The notes under the pieces were generated by a model. That model searched no databases. It was not told the DNA's origin and saw only the letters and a list, made by a program, of their open reading frames with translations. Shown here one piece after another: positions 56,465-64,000 of a stretch of DNA of 64,000 nucleotides. The stretch comes from a bacterium (GTDB taxonomy: Bacteria; Bacillota; Clostridia; Christensenellales; Aristaeellaceae). The stretch is from assembly GCA_004563405.1 (NCBI GenBank), contig SFTH01000013.1, positions 15,073 to 79,072 on the forward strand, written 5' to 3'. Position 1 is the stretch's first letter. Every line of letters begins with the position of its first letter. The position numbers were made by a program, and so were the translations under genes.

Positions 56465-58615
56465 ATGAACGATCAGAACTGCGAAATCCTTGCCGGGCTT
56501 CTGCGCCGGGCAAACACGCCGCGCACGAAGGCGGAGCTGTGCACTGCTTCAGGTCTGGATTCAGAAGCGCTTGAAACTGCCCTCGCGGCGCTCCTCCGTG
56601 ATGGGCGCGCCGCGCTCACGAAGAAGGGCAAGTATGCTGCGCCCGAAAAGCTCTCCCTCATCCCGGGGAGGGCGCGCTTCCAGCACAGCGGCGCGGCCAT
56701 ACTCTGTCCGTTGGACGGCGGCGAGGCACTGCGCATTGAAGCCGGGCGCATCGCCCCCATGCCGGACGATCTGCTCCTCGTTCGCAAAACCGGAGTGCAG
56801 AGCTGCGCGATCGAAGCCGTGTGCAACCGGAGCATGCGCGCGCTGGCGGCATTCGTGCGCATTGAACGCGACCGCAGGGCGCGCAGAAACGCGAGCTTTG
56901 AGCGCGTGCGCGCCACAGCCATCCCCTGCGACCCGCGCATCCCCTACGACATTCTGCTCGATGGGGATCTTTCCTTCGTCCGCAACAATGAAATCGCCCT
57001 GGTAGAAATTGACGGGTACCCCGTGCACGGCTCCATGTCCCTGCTGGGCCATGTGGAGCGCGTATTGGGCAATGCAGACAGCATGCTTGCGCGCATGCGC
57101 GCCGCAGCGGAGGACGGCGGCTTCCCCACCGAGTTTCCCCCGGACGTGGAGGAGGAGGCTGTCGCGCTCAGTCGCGCTCCCCTGCCCGCGCCGGATGAAA
57201 GTCGCATGGATCTGCGCGCATGCACCCTCTTTACCATCGACGGGGCGAGCTCCAAGGACTTTGACGATGCGGTCTCCATTGAAGCACTGCCGGAGGGCGG
57301 CTGGCGGCTGGGCGTGCACATCGCGGATGTGTCCCACTATGTGCGCCCCGGCTCCGCCATCGACCGGGAGGCGCTGCGTCGCGGAACCTCCCTGTATCTG
57401 CCGGGCTGCACCGTTCCCATGCTCCCGGAGGCACTGTCCAACGGCCTGTGCTCCCTGTTGCCGGATGCGGACCGCCTCGCCATGAGCCTCACGATGGATG
57501 TATCTGCTGCGGGCAAGGTGATCGACCACCGCCTCACCCGCTCCATCATCCGCTCCAGCGCCCGCCTGACCTACGCCGGCGTGAATCGCTTCTTCGAGGG
57601 TGCGGAGGAGATCGCCAATCAGAGCGTGCACGCCGCGCTGCTCGAAATGCGCGCCCTCGCGCAGCTCCTGCGCCGCCGCCGCAGAGAGCGGGGCAGTGTC
57701 GATTTCGATCTGCCCGAGGCCGAATTCGTGCTCGACGCGCGCGGCGAACCCGAAGAAATCCTTGTCCCCGAGCGCGGCGAGGCAGAGCGCATGATCGAGG
57801 ATTTCATGCTCCTCGCCAACGAGACCGTCGCGCGCCTGGCCCGGGACACCCTTACGCCCTTTCTCTATCGCGTGCACGAGCAGCCGGATCCGGAGCGCAT
57901 CCACCAGCTGGAAGGCGTGCTGAACCTATCCGGCGCGCCGGTTCGCCTGGGCGACCATCCCCACCCCGGAATGCTCCAGAGGGTGCTGGAAACAAACGCA
58001 GAGAGCGATGCCATCGACCTGATTCGCAGGAGCATGCTGCGCTCCTTAAAGCGCGCCCGCTACTGCGCACAGCCATTGGGCCACTATGCCCTTTCGCTGG
58101 AGGACTACTGCCACTTCACCTCGCCCATCCGCCGCTACCCGGATCTCACCGTCCACCGCATGCTCAAATACCTACTGGATGGCAGGGATTGCGCCGTCTG
58201 GAAACGTTGCATGCCCTCCCTTGCAGAAATCTGTTCCCAGCGGGAGCAGGCCTCGGTGCAGGCGGAGCGCGCGGCGGACGATATCATGAAGGCTGCCTGG
58301 ATGTCCCGGCAGACCGGGCGCAAGTTCTGGGGCATCATCTCCGGCGTGACGGCTTGGGGACTGTACGTCGCCCTGCCAAACACCGTGGAGGGACTGGTGC
58401 ACATCTCGGACATGGACGACTACTACGTCTACGACGCCCAGCGCCAGACGCTGGAGGGCACGGGCGGCGGAAAGCGGTATCGAACCGGCATGCGGGTGCG
58501 GGTGCGCGCACTGCGGGCAGACGTCGACCGGGGAGAGGTGAATTTCGGGCTCGTCGAAGATGGATGCGGGCGCAGACTTGATTTTTCCACGCGGCAGCCC
58601 TATAATATTGATTGA
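56465..58615 (+). CDS. rnr: Ribonuclease R
   Basis: A processive 3'-5' exoribonuclease of 716 residues that degrades structured RNA. Order: an N-terminal winged-helix region (about 1-60), cold-shock-like domains (about 65-220), the RNB catalytic domain with IDGASSKDFDDAVS (metal-binding aspartates), ADVSHYVRPGSAIDREA and CHFTSPIRRYPDLTVHR, and a C-terminal S1 domain (FWGIISGVTAWGLYVALP, VEGLVHISDM). There is only a short tail after S1. It starts after CAGGAAGGCCC and is followed 24 bases later by murI. RNase II-type enzymes are excluded by the N-terminal domain and sequence signature. Confidence 0.94.
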   Translation: MNDQNCEILAGLLRRANTPRTKAELCTASGLDSEALETALAALLRDGRAALTKKGKYAAPEKLSLIPGRARFQHSGAAILCPLDGGEALRIEAGRIAPMPDDLLLVRKTGVQSCAIEAVCNRSMRALAAFVRIERDRRARRNASFERVRATAIPCDPRIPYDILLDGDLSFVRNNEIALVEIDGYPVHGSMSLLGHVERVLGNADSMLARMRAAAEDGGFPTEFPPDVEEEAVALSRAPLPAPDESRMDLRACTLFTIDGASSKDFDDAVSIEALPEGGWRLGVHIADVSHYVRPGSAIDREALRRGTSLYLPGCTVPMLPEALSNGLCSLLPDADRLAMSLTMDVSAAGKVIDHRLTRSIIRSSARLTYAGVNRFFEGAEEIANQSVHAALLEMRALAQLLRRRRRERGSVDFDLPEAEFVLDARGEPEEILVPERGEAERMIEDFMLLANETVARLARDTLTPFLYRVHEQPDPERIHQLEGVLNLSGAPVRLGDHPHPGMLQRVLETNAESDAIDLIRRSMLRSLKRARYCAQPLGHYALSLEDYCHFTSPIRRYPDLTVHRMLKYLLDGRDCAVWKRCMPSLAEICSQREQASVQAERAADDIMKAAWMSRQTGRKFWGIISGVTAWGLYVALPNTVEGLVHISDMDDYYVYDAQRQTLEGTGGGKRYRTGMRVRVRALRADVDRGEVNFGLVEDGCGRRLDFSTRQPYNID

Positions 58616-58639
58616 AAACAAAGATTCAGCGAGGCGGAT

Positions 58640-59395
58640 ATGAAGGACGTCATTGGAATTCTGGACAGCGGCGTGGGCGGAATCAGCGTGCTACGCAAGG
58701 CCGTTCAGCTCCTGCCCAACGAAAATTTCATCTATTATGGCGACAATCAGAACGCGCCCTACGGCCCGAAGCCGTTGGAGGAGATTCGCCGCCTCTCCGC
58801 TCAGGCGGTTGACCATCTGCTATCGCAGGAGGTCAAGGCGCTGGTCATCGCCTGCAATACCATTACGTCGGCCTATGCATCCATTCTGCGCGACAGGGTG
58901 AAGCTTCCCGTGATCGGCATGGAGCCCGCCGTAAAGCCGGCCAGTCTGGCGCGCGGAGACGGAAAGGTGCTCGCCCTGGCCACGCGCGCCACGCTGTCCC
59001 TGGACAAGTTCTCCCGCCTCATGGAGAATTACGGCGAAGGCGTGATTCCCGTGGAGGGAGCTGGGCTGGTACAGCTGGTCGAGGCGGGCAAGGCGGATAC
59101 TCCGGAGGCGCTGGAAGCCCTCCGCGCGCTGCTTCTTCCCTATATGTCCATAAAGATTGACGCCATCGTGCTGGGCTGCACCCACTATCCCTTCCTGCGC
59201 CGGCAGATTGAGCGCCTCTTTCCTCAGGCGCGGATCTTCGACGGCCGCGAGGGCACCGTGTGCCAGCTTCAGCGCCGACTCGAAGAGACCGGCCTTCTGA
59301 CCCGGCAGGGCGCGCCCGGAACGGTCAGCTTTCAGACCTCAGGCGACGCTGAAACCCTCGCGCGCATGCGCGCGCTCTTTGACGCAGACGTCTGA
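58640..59395 (+). CDS. murI: Glutamate racemase
   Basis: MurI makes D-glutamate for peptidoglycan. The 251-residue protein shows GILDSGVGGISVLRKA with the substrate-binding Asp-Ser, YYGDNQNAPYGPK, the first catalytic cysteine in IACNTITS, GMEPAVKPA and the second catalytic cysteine in VLGCTHYPFL. Length is slightly below the usual 260-270. It is cotranscribed with rnr and ends before a hairpin terminator. Confidence 0.95.
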   Translation: MKDVIGILDSGVGGISVLRKAVQLLPNENFIYYGDNQNAPYGPKPLEEIRRLSAQAVDHLLSQEVKALVIACNTITSAYASILRDRVKLPVIGMEPAVKPASLARGDGKVLALATRATLSLDKFSRLMENYGEGVIPVEGAGLVQLVEAGKADTPEALEALRALLLPYMSIKIDAIVLGCTHYPFLRRQIERLFPQARIFDGREGTVCQLQRRLEETGLLTRQGAPGTVSFQTSGDAETLARMRALFDADV

Positions 59396-59423
59396 ATACC
59401 TCTTTCTTGCAATGAAACGCATA

Positions 59424-59464
59424 CAGCGCGCCCGGGCCGCATAAGCTGCGGTCCGGGCGCGCTG
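59424..59464. terminator. Hairpin between convergent murI and alarmone synthetase genes
   Basis: An 18-pair stem (CAGCGCGCCCGG and further pairs, one mismatch) with a TAAGC loop. It lies in the 73-base gap between two convergent genes and so likely serves both; T-runs are weak on either side (TTCTCTAT on plus). Confidence 0.7.
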
Positions 59465-59468
59465 TTCT

Positions 59469-60188
59469 CTATCTCTGTCCCAGCATCGGGGGAATCTCGT
59501 CCCGATAGGCGTCGTCCAGGTCGTGCACCTGCTGAAGTGCCTTGAAGATCTCCTGCATCTTGTAGTCCGTCTCCGTAATCACGTCGGCGCACTCCCGAAG
59601 CTCCTCCACGATCTTCTGTGGAACCTCCTCGGTGGCTTTGTAGCGTATGCCGTGCTCCAACGTGGCCCAGAAGTCCATGGCGACGGTGCGGATCTGAATC
59701 TCCACCGGCGTGTACAGCTTGCCCTGGGACATGTACACCGGCACGTCCACCACAATGTGCAGGCTGCGATAGCCGTTCGGCTTGGGATTCTTGATGTAAT
59801 TCTTTTCCAGGATCAGCGAAATATCGTCCTGCGCCAGCAGCAGATCCGCGATCCGGTAGATGTCATCCACATATCGGCACACCACGCGCACGCCCGCAAT
59901 GTCGTGCAGGTTCTTCTTTGCGCTGATGATCGAGACCGGGCAGTTCGTGCTCTGGAGCTTCTTGATGATGCTCGGCAGAGACTTCACACGGCTCTCAATG
60001 TGGTGAATGGGGTTGTGCCGGTTCCGATAGGAAAACTCCTGGTCCAGCGTGGTCAGCCGGGCGTTGATCTCCCGTATGGCCGCCGCGTACACGCCGCGAA
60101 TCTGGGCGTAATCGAAGCGCAACGCCTCCATGGAATTCTCAAAGGGATCCAGCGCTTCCCGCTCAATTCTATCCTCAACCAGATTCAT
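59469..60188 (-). CDS. Small alarmone synthetase (RelQ/YjbM-type GTP pyrophosphokinase)
   Basis: A 239-residue single-domain (p)ppGpp synthetase. The RelA/SpoT synthetase core is visible: SRVKSLPSIIKKLQ, DIAGVRVVCRYVDDIY, KNYIKNPKPNGYRSLHIVV (in pieces: NPKPNGYRSLH), VEIQIRTVAMDFWATLEHGIRYK. There is no hydrolase, TGS or ACT domain, so it makes but does not degrade alarmone. It is the last gene of the yybS-rplI-dnaB unit and overlaps the CBS-domain gene by 14 bases, so the two are coupled. Confidence 0.9.
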   Translation of the reverse strand: MNLVEDRIEREALDPFENSMEALRFDYAQIRGVYAAAIREINARLTTLDQEFSYRNRHNPIHHIESRVKSLPSIIKKLQSTNCPVSIISAKKNLHDIAGVRVVCRYVDDIYRIADLLLAQDDISLILEKNYIKNPKPNGYRSLHIVVDVPVYMSQGKLYTPVEIQIRTVAMDFWATLEHGIRYKATEEVPQKIVEELRECADVITETDYKMQEIFKALQQVHDLDDAYRDEIPPMLGQR

Positions 60189-60927
60189 GTGCAGCCTCCT
60201 TTGCCGGCGTTTGATCGCTGAGCACGTCCCAGGGCGTCAGCATACAGATCAGCGGTTCGCCCGGCGCACCGCTTTCCGTCACAAATACCATGCCCAGGCG
60301 GCAGTTGCGCTCCGTGTAGCGCTCAAAGGCACTGCGCACGCGCACGATGGAGCAATCTGCCGAAACGAACATATAGTGCTCGCCCTTCTTTCGGTCGAGG
60401 CGTATGCGATCGCCGAGTGCACTGATGCGCGCATCCTCGGGAAGCGCATTCAACCCGTTCTCCGCCAGATAGTCGAACAGGCACTTTACGCTGAACACGC
60501 CGACGACGCTATTCCCCTCCTCCACGGGCACATGGGAATAGCCGTTCTTGCGCATGTTGCGCATGACGCTGCGGATTTCGTCATTGGGATGGGCGCAGAG
60601 CACGTTCTCCGCCCGGGTGCCGAAGTCCGCCGCGCGCCGCGGCTGGCGAACGTAATCCATCACAGCATCCAGCCGCTCCAGCATCTCCGCCGAGGGCTCC
60701 ACGACGGGTTCGCCGTTGCGCCCCGCGTTGTGCGAGAGCAGGTTGCGAATGTCCCGCATGAGATCCAGATCCACCCGCACGCTCCGGGAATCCTCATCCC
60801 GGATGTATTCCATCACCACGCTGGAGCAGGACAGCTTGCGCCCCTCATAGCGCTTTTCCAGCAGTCCCTCCAGCACGCGATACTTTTGAAGAAATACCTC
60901 CGAATTCGGCGCTTCATGTCGTTCCAT
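60175..60927 (-). CDS. CBS-domain protein
   Basis: A 250-residue soluble protein. Residues about 1-95 are a helical N-terminal region (KYRVLEGLLEKRYEG, LDLMRDIRNLLSHNAG); residues about 100-240 hold two CBS-type motifs (IRSVMRNMRKNGYSHVPVEEGNSVVGVFSV and a second ending MLTPWDVLS, given in part). CBS pairs bind adenine nucleotides such as ATP, AMP or c-di-AMP. Its ATG shares bases with the dnaB stop (TGATG), and it overlaps the small alarmone synthetase gene, so regulation of that enzyme by a nucleotide is a reasonable guess. Confidence 0.8.
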   Translation of the reverse strand: MERHEAPNSEVFLQKYRVLEGLLEKRYEGRKLSCSSVVMEYIRDEDSRSVRVDLDLMRDIRNLLSHNAGRNGEPVVEPSAEMLERLDAVMDYVRQPRRAADFGTRAENVLCAHPNDEIRSVMRNMRKNGYSHVPVEEGNSVVGVFSVKCLFDYLAENGLNALPEDARISALGDRIRLDRKKGEHYMFVSADCSIVRVRSAFERYTERNCRLGMVFVTESGAPGEPLICMLTPWDVLSDQTPAKEAAHESG

Positions 60928-62288
60928 CAGGCGTTCTGGGCCTCCTTAGCCCGGGGAGAGAGATCCATAAACCAGGTGTATTCGCCCTTCCAGCCGAGCT
61001 TCACCGTACCCAGAGAGCCGTTTCTCTGCTTGGCAATGATCAGCTCCGCGATGTTCTTCTCTGCGGTGTCGGGATCATAATAATCCTCTCTGTGCACAAA
61101 CATCACCACGTCCGCATCCTGCTCAATCGCGCCGGATTCGCGGATGTCCGAGAGCATGGGCCGGTGGTTCGATCTCCCCGCAGGCGCGCGGGAGAGCTGC
61201 TGCAGGGCAATGATCGGCACATTCAGCTCAATGGCCAGGGATTTCAGGCCCCTGGAGATCTGCGCGACCTCCTCCTGGCGACTGCCGAAGGAGCCCACGC
61301 CGCTCATCAGCGACAGATAGTCAATCATGATGATGTCCAGGCCGTGTTCCAGCTGAAGCCTCCTGGCCTTGGAGCGCACCTGGGACACAGAGATGCCCGG
61401 CGTCGCATCCACATAGATGGACGCGGGGCCGATGCTGATGATCGCATCGCAGAGCTTCGCCCACTCGTCGTCGTTGATCTGCCCGCGGCGCACCCGCTGC
61501 ATATCCACGCGCGCCTCCGTACAGAGCATGCGCATGGCCAGCTGTTCGGCGGGCATCTCCAGAGAGAAGACCGCCGCCTTCTTGCCGGTGCGTATGGCCG
61601 CGTTTTCAATGAAGTTCATGCCGATGCTGGTCTTGCCCATGGCGGGACGTCCGGCCACGAGGATCATCTCGCCGGGGTGGAAGCCGGTCAACAGCTCGTC
61701 CAGCTCCGCGTAGCCGGATTCCACGCCGTCCACCTTGCCGTGGTTCTTGACCAGCAGCTCGATCTTTTCAAAGGTCTTGAGCAGCACCGGCTGGATGGCC
61801 ACCAGCTCCTCGCCGCCCTTGCGCATGGTGATATCGTAGATCTGCTTTTCGGCTTCCTCCAATATCTCCTGCGTCTCCCGGTCGCCCGCGTAGCAGGCCT
61901 GCATAATCCTTTCCGAGGCCGCGATCAGCTTGCGCAGCGTGGACTTTTCATCCACGATGCGTATGTACGCCCGGGCATTCACGGCCGAGGGCACGCTTCG
62001 GCTCAGCTCCACCAGATAGGCTGCGCCGCCCACCGCCTCGAGCTTTCCCCTGCGGGTCAATTCCTCGTCCAGCGTCACCAGGTCAATGGGCTGGGAGGCG
62101 GTCGCAATGGTCTGCATCGCAGCGTAGACTTCCCGATTGGCCGGATCGTAAAAGTCGTCCGGCTGCAGCGTCTCTATGGCCAGCAGCGCAGCCTCCCGGG
62201 AGCGGAGCATCGCGCCCAGCACGCTGCGTTCGGACTCGGGATGGCAGGGAACGCCCTGCCGGTCCGCCGCGGCGACATATCCTTCCAT
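60927..62288 (-). CDS. dnaB: Replicative DNA helicase DnaB
   Basis: The hexameric helicase of the replication fork (DnaC in Bacillus naming). The 453-residue protein has the N-terminal helical domain (PCHPESERSVLGAML, DFYDPANREVYAAM), a linker, and the RecA-like domain with Walker A AGRPAMGKTSIGMN, Walker B IIMIDYLSLM and the arginine-rich IPIIALQQLSRAP. AGGAG stands seven bases before the ATG. It follows rplI by 18 bases, the conserved Firmicutes order. Confidence 0.96.
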   Translation of the reverse strand: MEGYVAAADRQGVPCHPESERSVLGAMLRSREAALLAIETLQPDDFYDPANREVYAAMQTIATASQPIDLVTLDEELTRRGKLEAVGGAAYLVELSRSVPSAVNARAYIRIVDEKSTLRKLIAASERIMQACYAGDRETQEILEEAEKQIYDITMRKGGEELVAIQPVLLKTFEKIELLVKNHGKVDGVESGYAELDELLTGFHPGEMILVAGRPAMGKTSIGMNFIENAAIRTGKKAAVFSLEMPAEQLAMRMLCTEARVDMQRVRRGQINDDEWAKLCDAIISIGPASIYVDATPGISVSQVRSKARRLQLEHGLDIIMIDYLSLMSGVGSFGSRQEEVAQISRGLKSLAIELNVPIIALQQLSRAPAGRSNHRPMLSDIRESGAIEQDADVVMFVHREDYYDPDTAEKNIAELIIAKQRNGSLGTVKLGWKGEYTWFMDLSPRAKEAQNA

Positions 62289-62306
62289 AGCTCTGCTCCT
62301 TTGGTC

Positions 62307-62759
62307 TTACTTCGTTACGACCTTCACGTTGACAATCATGCGCGTGGAGACGCCTGCCATCAGCTTCAGATTGATGAAGGCCTGACCTGCGTTCTTGATG
62401 GGCTCCTCCACTTCGATCTTGCGCTTGTCCACGTCCACGCCCAGCTGTTCCTTCAGCGCCGCGGCGATCTGATCGTTGGTCACAGAGCCGTAGATTTTGC
62501 CGTTCTCGCCGCCACGTACGGACAGCTGAACCACCTTGCCCTTCAGGTCGCGAGCCTGCTGCTCCGCCTCCGCGCGGCGCACCTCTTCCCGGTGCTTGTC
62601 CGCGCTCTTCGCGCGCTCGATAGAGTTCAGGGCCTCCACCGTCGCCTCCCGGGCGAGCTTGCGGGGCAACAGATAGTTGCGCGCATAGCCGTCTGAAATC
62701 TCCAGAATCTGATCCTTCTTGCCCGTGCCCTTGATATCCTGAAGCAAAATAACCTTCAT
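62307..62759 (-). CDS. rplI: 50S ribosomal protein L9
   Basis: A 150-residue protein with the L9 signature MKVILLQDIKGTGKKDQILEISDGYARNYLLPRKLA (given here in pieces: MKVILLQDIKG, DGYARNYLLPRKLA), a long central helix and a C-terminal domain (GSVTNDQIAAALKEQLG). The start at 62759 follows GGGAGG; an upstream in-frame ATG lies inside the end of yybS. It lies between yybS and dnaB. Confidence 0.97.
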   Translation of the reverse strand: MKVILLQDIKGTGKKDQILEISDGYARNYLLPRKLAREATVEALNSIERAKSADKHREEVRRAEAEQQARDLKGKVVQLSVRGGENGKIYGSVTNDQIAAALKEQLGVDVDKRKIEVEEPIKNAGQAFINLKLMAGVSTRMIVNVKVVTK

Positions 62760-62772
62760 AGTGTAATCCTCC

Positions 62773-63822
62773 CTATTCCTCGCCGCCGGTGCGGCTGTTG
62801 TTTCCATTGTTCTTCATTCTCTGTCGCAGCGCGCCGCGGCTTCCAAGGATTGCCGAGGCGCAACCGTAGAGCGCAAGTATGCCGATGCCACCCAGCAGGC
62901 AGACCAATACGATGGCGATGACCGCAAATACCCTGGCTCCCCGCCCCAGCGAGGACGCATGCATCCTGCGCGCAAAGGAAGTTACGGCCTGTATGGCGAA
63001 TGCGGTCGCCGCAATGCTGTATACGGTGTAGAACAGCGTCTCTGCGCTCTTCATCTCCAGCAGGTTCATAACGTAGCTGACGGCAACGATCAGCAGAAGC
63101 CCGCCCGTGGTGGACGACGGAAGCGCCCACTCCCGCAGCGGCAGGTAGGTCCCGGGTGCATCCAGCCCGCGCCTGTGCCGCATCCAGGCGTTCAGACCCG
63201 CGCAGAATACTGCGGTCACCAGTGCGCCGCTGAAAATCAATCCCGGCAGATTCAGCTGGTAGAAGGGAATCAACCTTTCGATCATCTGATCAAACAGGTC
63301 GAAAAATTCCTCCACCGTCGCCTCTCTCCCCAGCGCCAGGGAGACGGATTCGGAAACTGTCCTGAGGGACTCCGCAGGCAACTCGCGCACGGCGGCAGGC
63401 AGCTCCAACAGCACGCGCTCGATCATGTTCCCGCCGTAGCTGATGTACAGCACCAGCACCGACGCGAGCACGCCTGCGCCGAAGCCAGCGATGGAGGCGC
63501 GCAGTTGCGCAAAAAAGGGCTTTCCCTCCATACGGAACAGCAACACCAGCGGCATCAGCATCATGAAAAACGTCATCCACATGAACGTCGTGCCCAGATA
63601 GGCGGCCGCCACCGACATCTGAAGCGCAGCGCAGAGCAGCGCTGGGAACTTTCCCGCCCAGCGATACAGGAAGACCACGGCGATGGAGGGCAGAAGCACG
63701 ACCATCACCAGCGAAAGCAGCTCCGTCATCACCATCAGCGGCGCGACCAGCGCAATGATGGCAGCCAACAGACAGCCTGCGATGATTCTACCGGCGCTCG
63801 GTTTGTTTTTTACCTGGTTCAA
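62773..63822 (-). CDS. YybS-family (DUF2232) membrane protein
   Basis: A 349-residue protein with about eight hydrophobic segments (LLAAIIALVAPLMVMTELLSLVMVVL in part, LIFSGALVTAVFCAGLN, VFAVIAIVLVCLLGGIGILAL) and a short basic tail. It matches the YybS/DUF2232 family by layout and by position: in Bacillus yybS precedes yybT (gdpP), rplI and dnaC. Here rplI follows directly and no gdpP lies between. The function is unknown; an S-component-like transport role has been proposed for the family. Confidence 0.82.
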   Translation of the reverse strand: MNQVKNKPSAGRIIAGCLLAAIIALVAPLMVMTELLSLVMVVLLPSIAVVFLYRWAGKFPALLCAALQMSVAAAYLGTTFMWMTFFMMLMPLVLLFRMEGKPFFAQLRASIAGFGAGVLASVLVLYISYGGNMIERVLLELPAAVRELPAESLRTVSESVSLALGREATVEEFFDLFDQMIERLIPFYQLNLPGLIFSGALVTAVFCAGLNAWMRHRRGLDAPGTYLPLREWALPSSTTGGLLLIVAVSYVMNLLEMKSAETLFYTVYSIAATAFAIQAVTSFARRMHASSLGRGARVFAVIAIVLVCLLGGIGILALYGCASAILGSRGALRQRMKNNGNNSRTGGEE

Positions 63823-63931
63823 TCCGTTTCCTCCAATTATTCATCACGCACCGCGCCGCTCAGCCGCCCGTCCATCCGCACAGCACCGACGCAGAGCGCC
63901 GTTGGAGCCAAGTCTCCAATCTGCATCCACT

Positions 63932-63940
63932 ATTATACCA
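63932..63940 (-). promoter_or_regulatory. Extended -10 promoter of yybS-rplI-dnaB
   Basis: On the minus strand TGG-TATAAT (TATAAT at 63932-63937) forms an extended -10 with no good -35. The leader holds a small TTGGAG/CTCCAA stem-loop (63902-63919) before yybS. Confidence 0.6.
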
Positions 63941-64000
63941 TGATTGTCGACGTGCTCCCTTCGGGGCCCGCCGACCCGGCCAAGCCTCCTGCTTGCCTAA

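Overview
The window is a gene-dense, GC-rich stretch of a bacterial chromosome, best explained as an endospore-forming member of the Clostridia (Firmicutes). Support: a CotF-type spore-coat gene, a MarR-headed fab/acc operon with FabK as the enoyl reductase, an L20-type leader before infC-rpmI-rplT with an AUU start codon, FtsH, DegV, a DUF1540 protein, an oxygen-independent (cbi) cobalamin pathway, and many sigma-A promoters with 17-bp spacers and strong GGAGG ribosome sites. The order or family cannot be settled from the sequence alone. No tRNA, rRNA, phage, insertion sequence or CRISPR array was seen.

Layout. 1-9.8 kb (minus): a complete type II fatty-acid operon, marR-fabH-acpP-fabK-fabD-fabG-fabF-accB-fabZ-accC-accD-accA, then degV cut by the window edge; most junctions are ATGA overlaps and the whole is read from one consensus promoter with a palindrome over its start point. 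10-14.1 kb (minus): DUF1540 protein, S41 processing protease, PucR-type regulator, and infC-rpmI-rplT behind an attenuating leader. 14.1-17.3 kb (minus): znuA-zur-znuC-znuB zinc uptake with a Fur-family box on the promoter. 17.4-22.2 kb (minus): mglB-mglA-mglC sugar transporter; its permease has an unusual 230-residue N-terminal extension. 22.6-24.6 kb (plus): two spore-coat-type genes, mscL with a zinc ribbon, and an orphan sensor kinase.

24.7-43.95 kb (minus) is the centrepiece: about 19 kb that reads as one transcription unit governed by a cobalamin riboswitch with its own terminator. It begins with a 1064-residue repeat-containing lipoprotein ending in one lobe of a periplasmic-binding-protein fold, then a corrinoid/iron-type ABC transporter (lipoprotein, permease, ATPase with a C-terminal extra domain), then cbiB, cbiD, a CobD-like aminotransferase, cbiP, cbiA, cbiC, cbiF, cbiG, cbiH, a CbiJ-CbiE-CbiT triple fusion and cbiL. 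A plus-strand HAD phosphatase sits inside this block. Uptake and synthesis of B12 thus appear to be co-controlled by B12.

44-51.3 kb: a membrane pyrophosphatase with a potassium-dependence signature and divergent active-site motifs, preceded by a 54-codon gene; divergent from it a short KdpD-like kinase and KdpE-like regulator, YitT, EutH and a nitroreductase. 51.4-56.3 kb: ftsH with a frame break in its first ten codons, then a FeoA-FeoB fusion with its Cys-rich partner. 56.4-64 kb: rnr-murI (plus), facing yybS-rplI-dnaB-CBS protein-small alarmone synthetase (minus).
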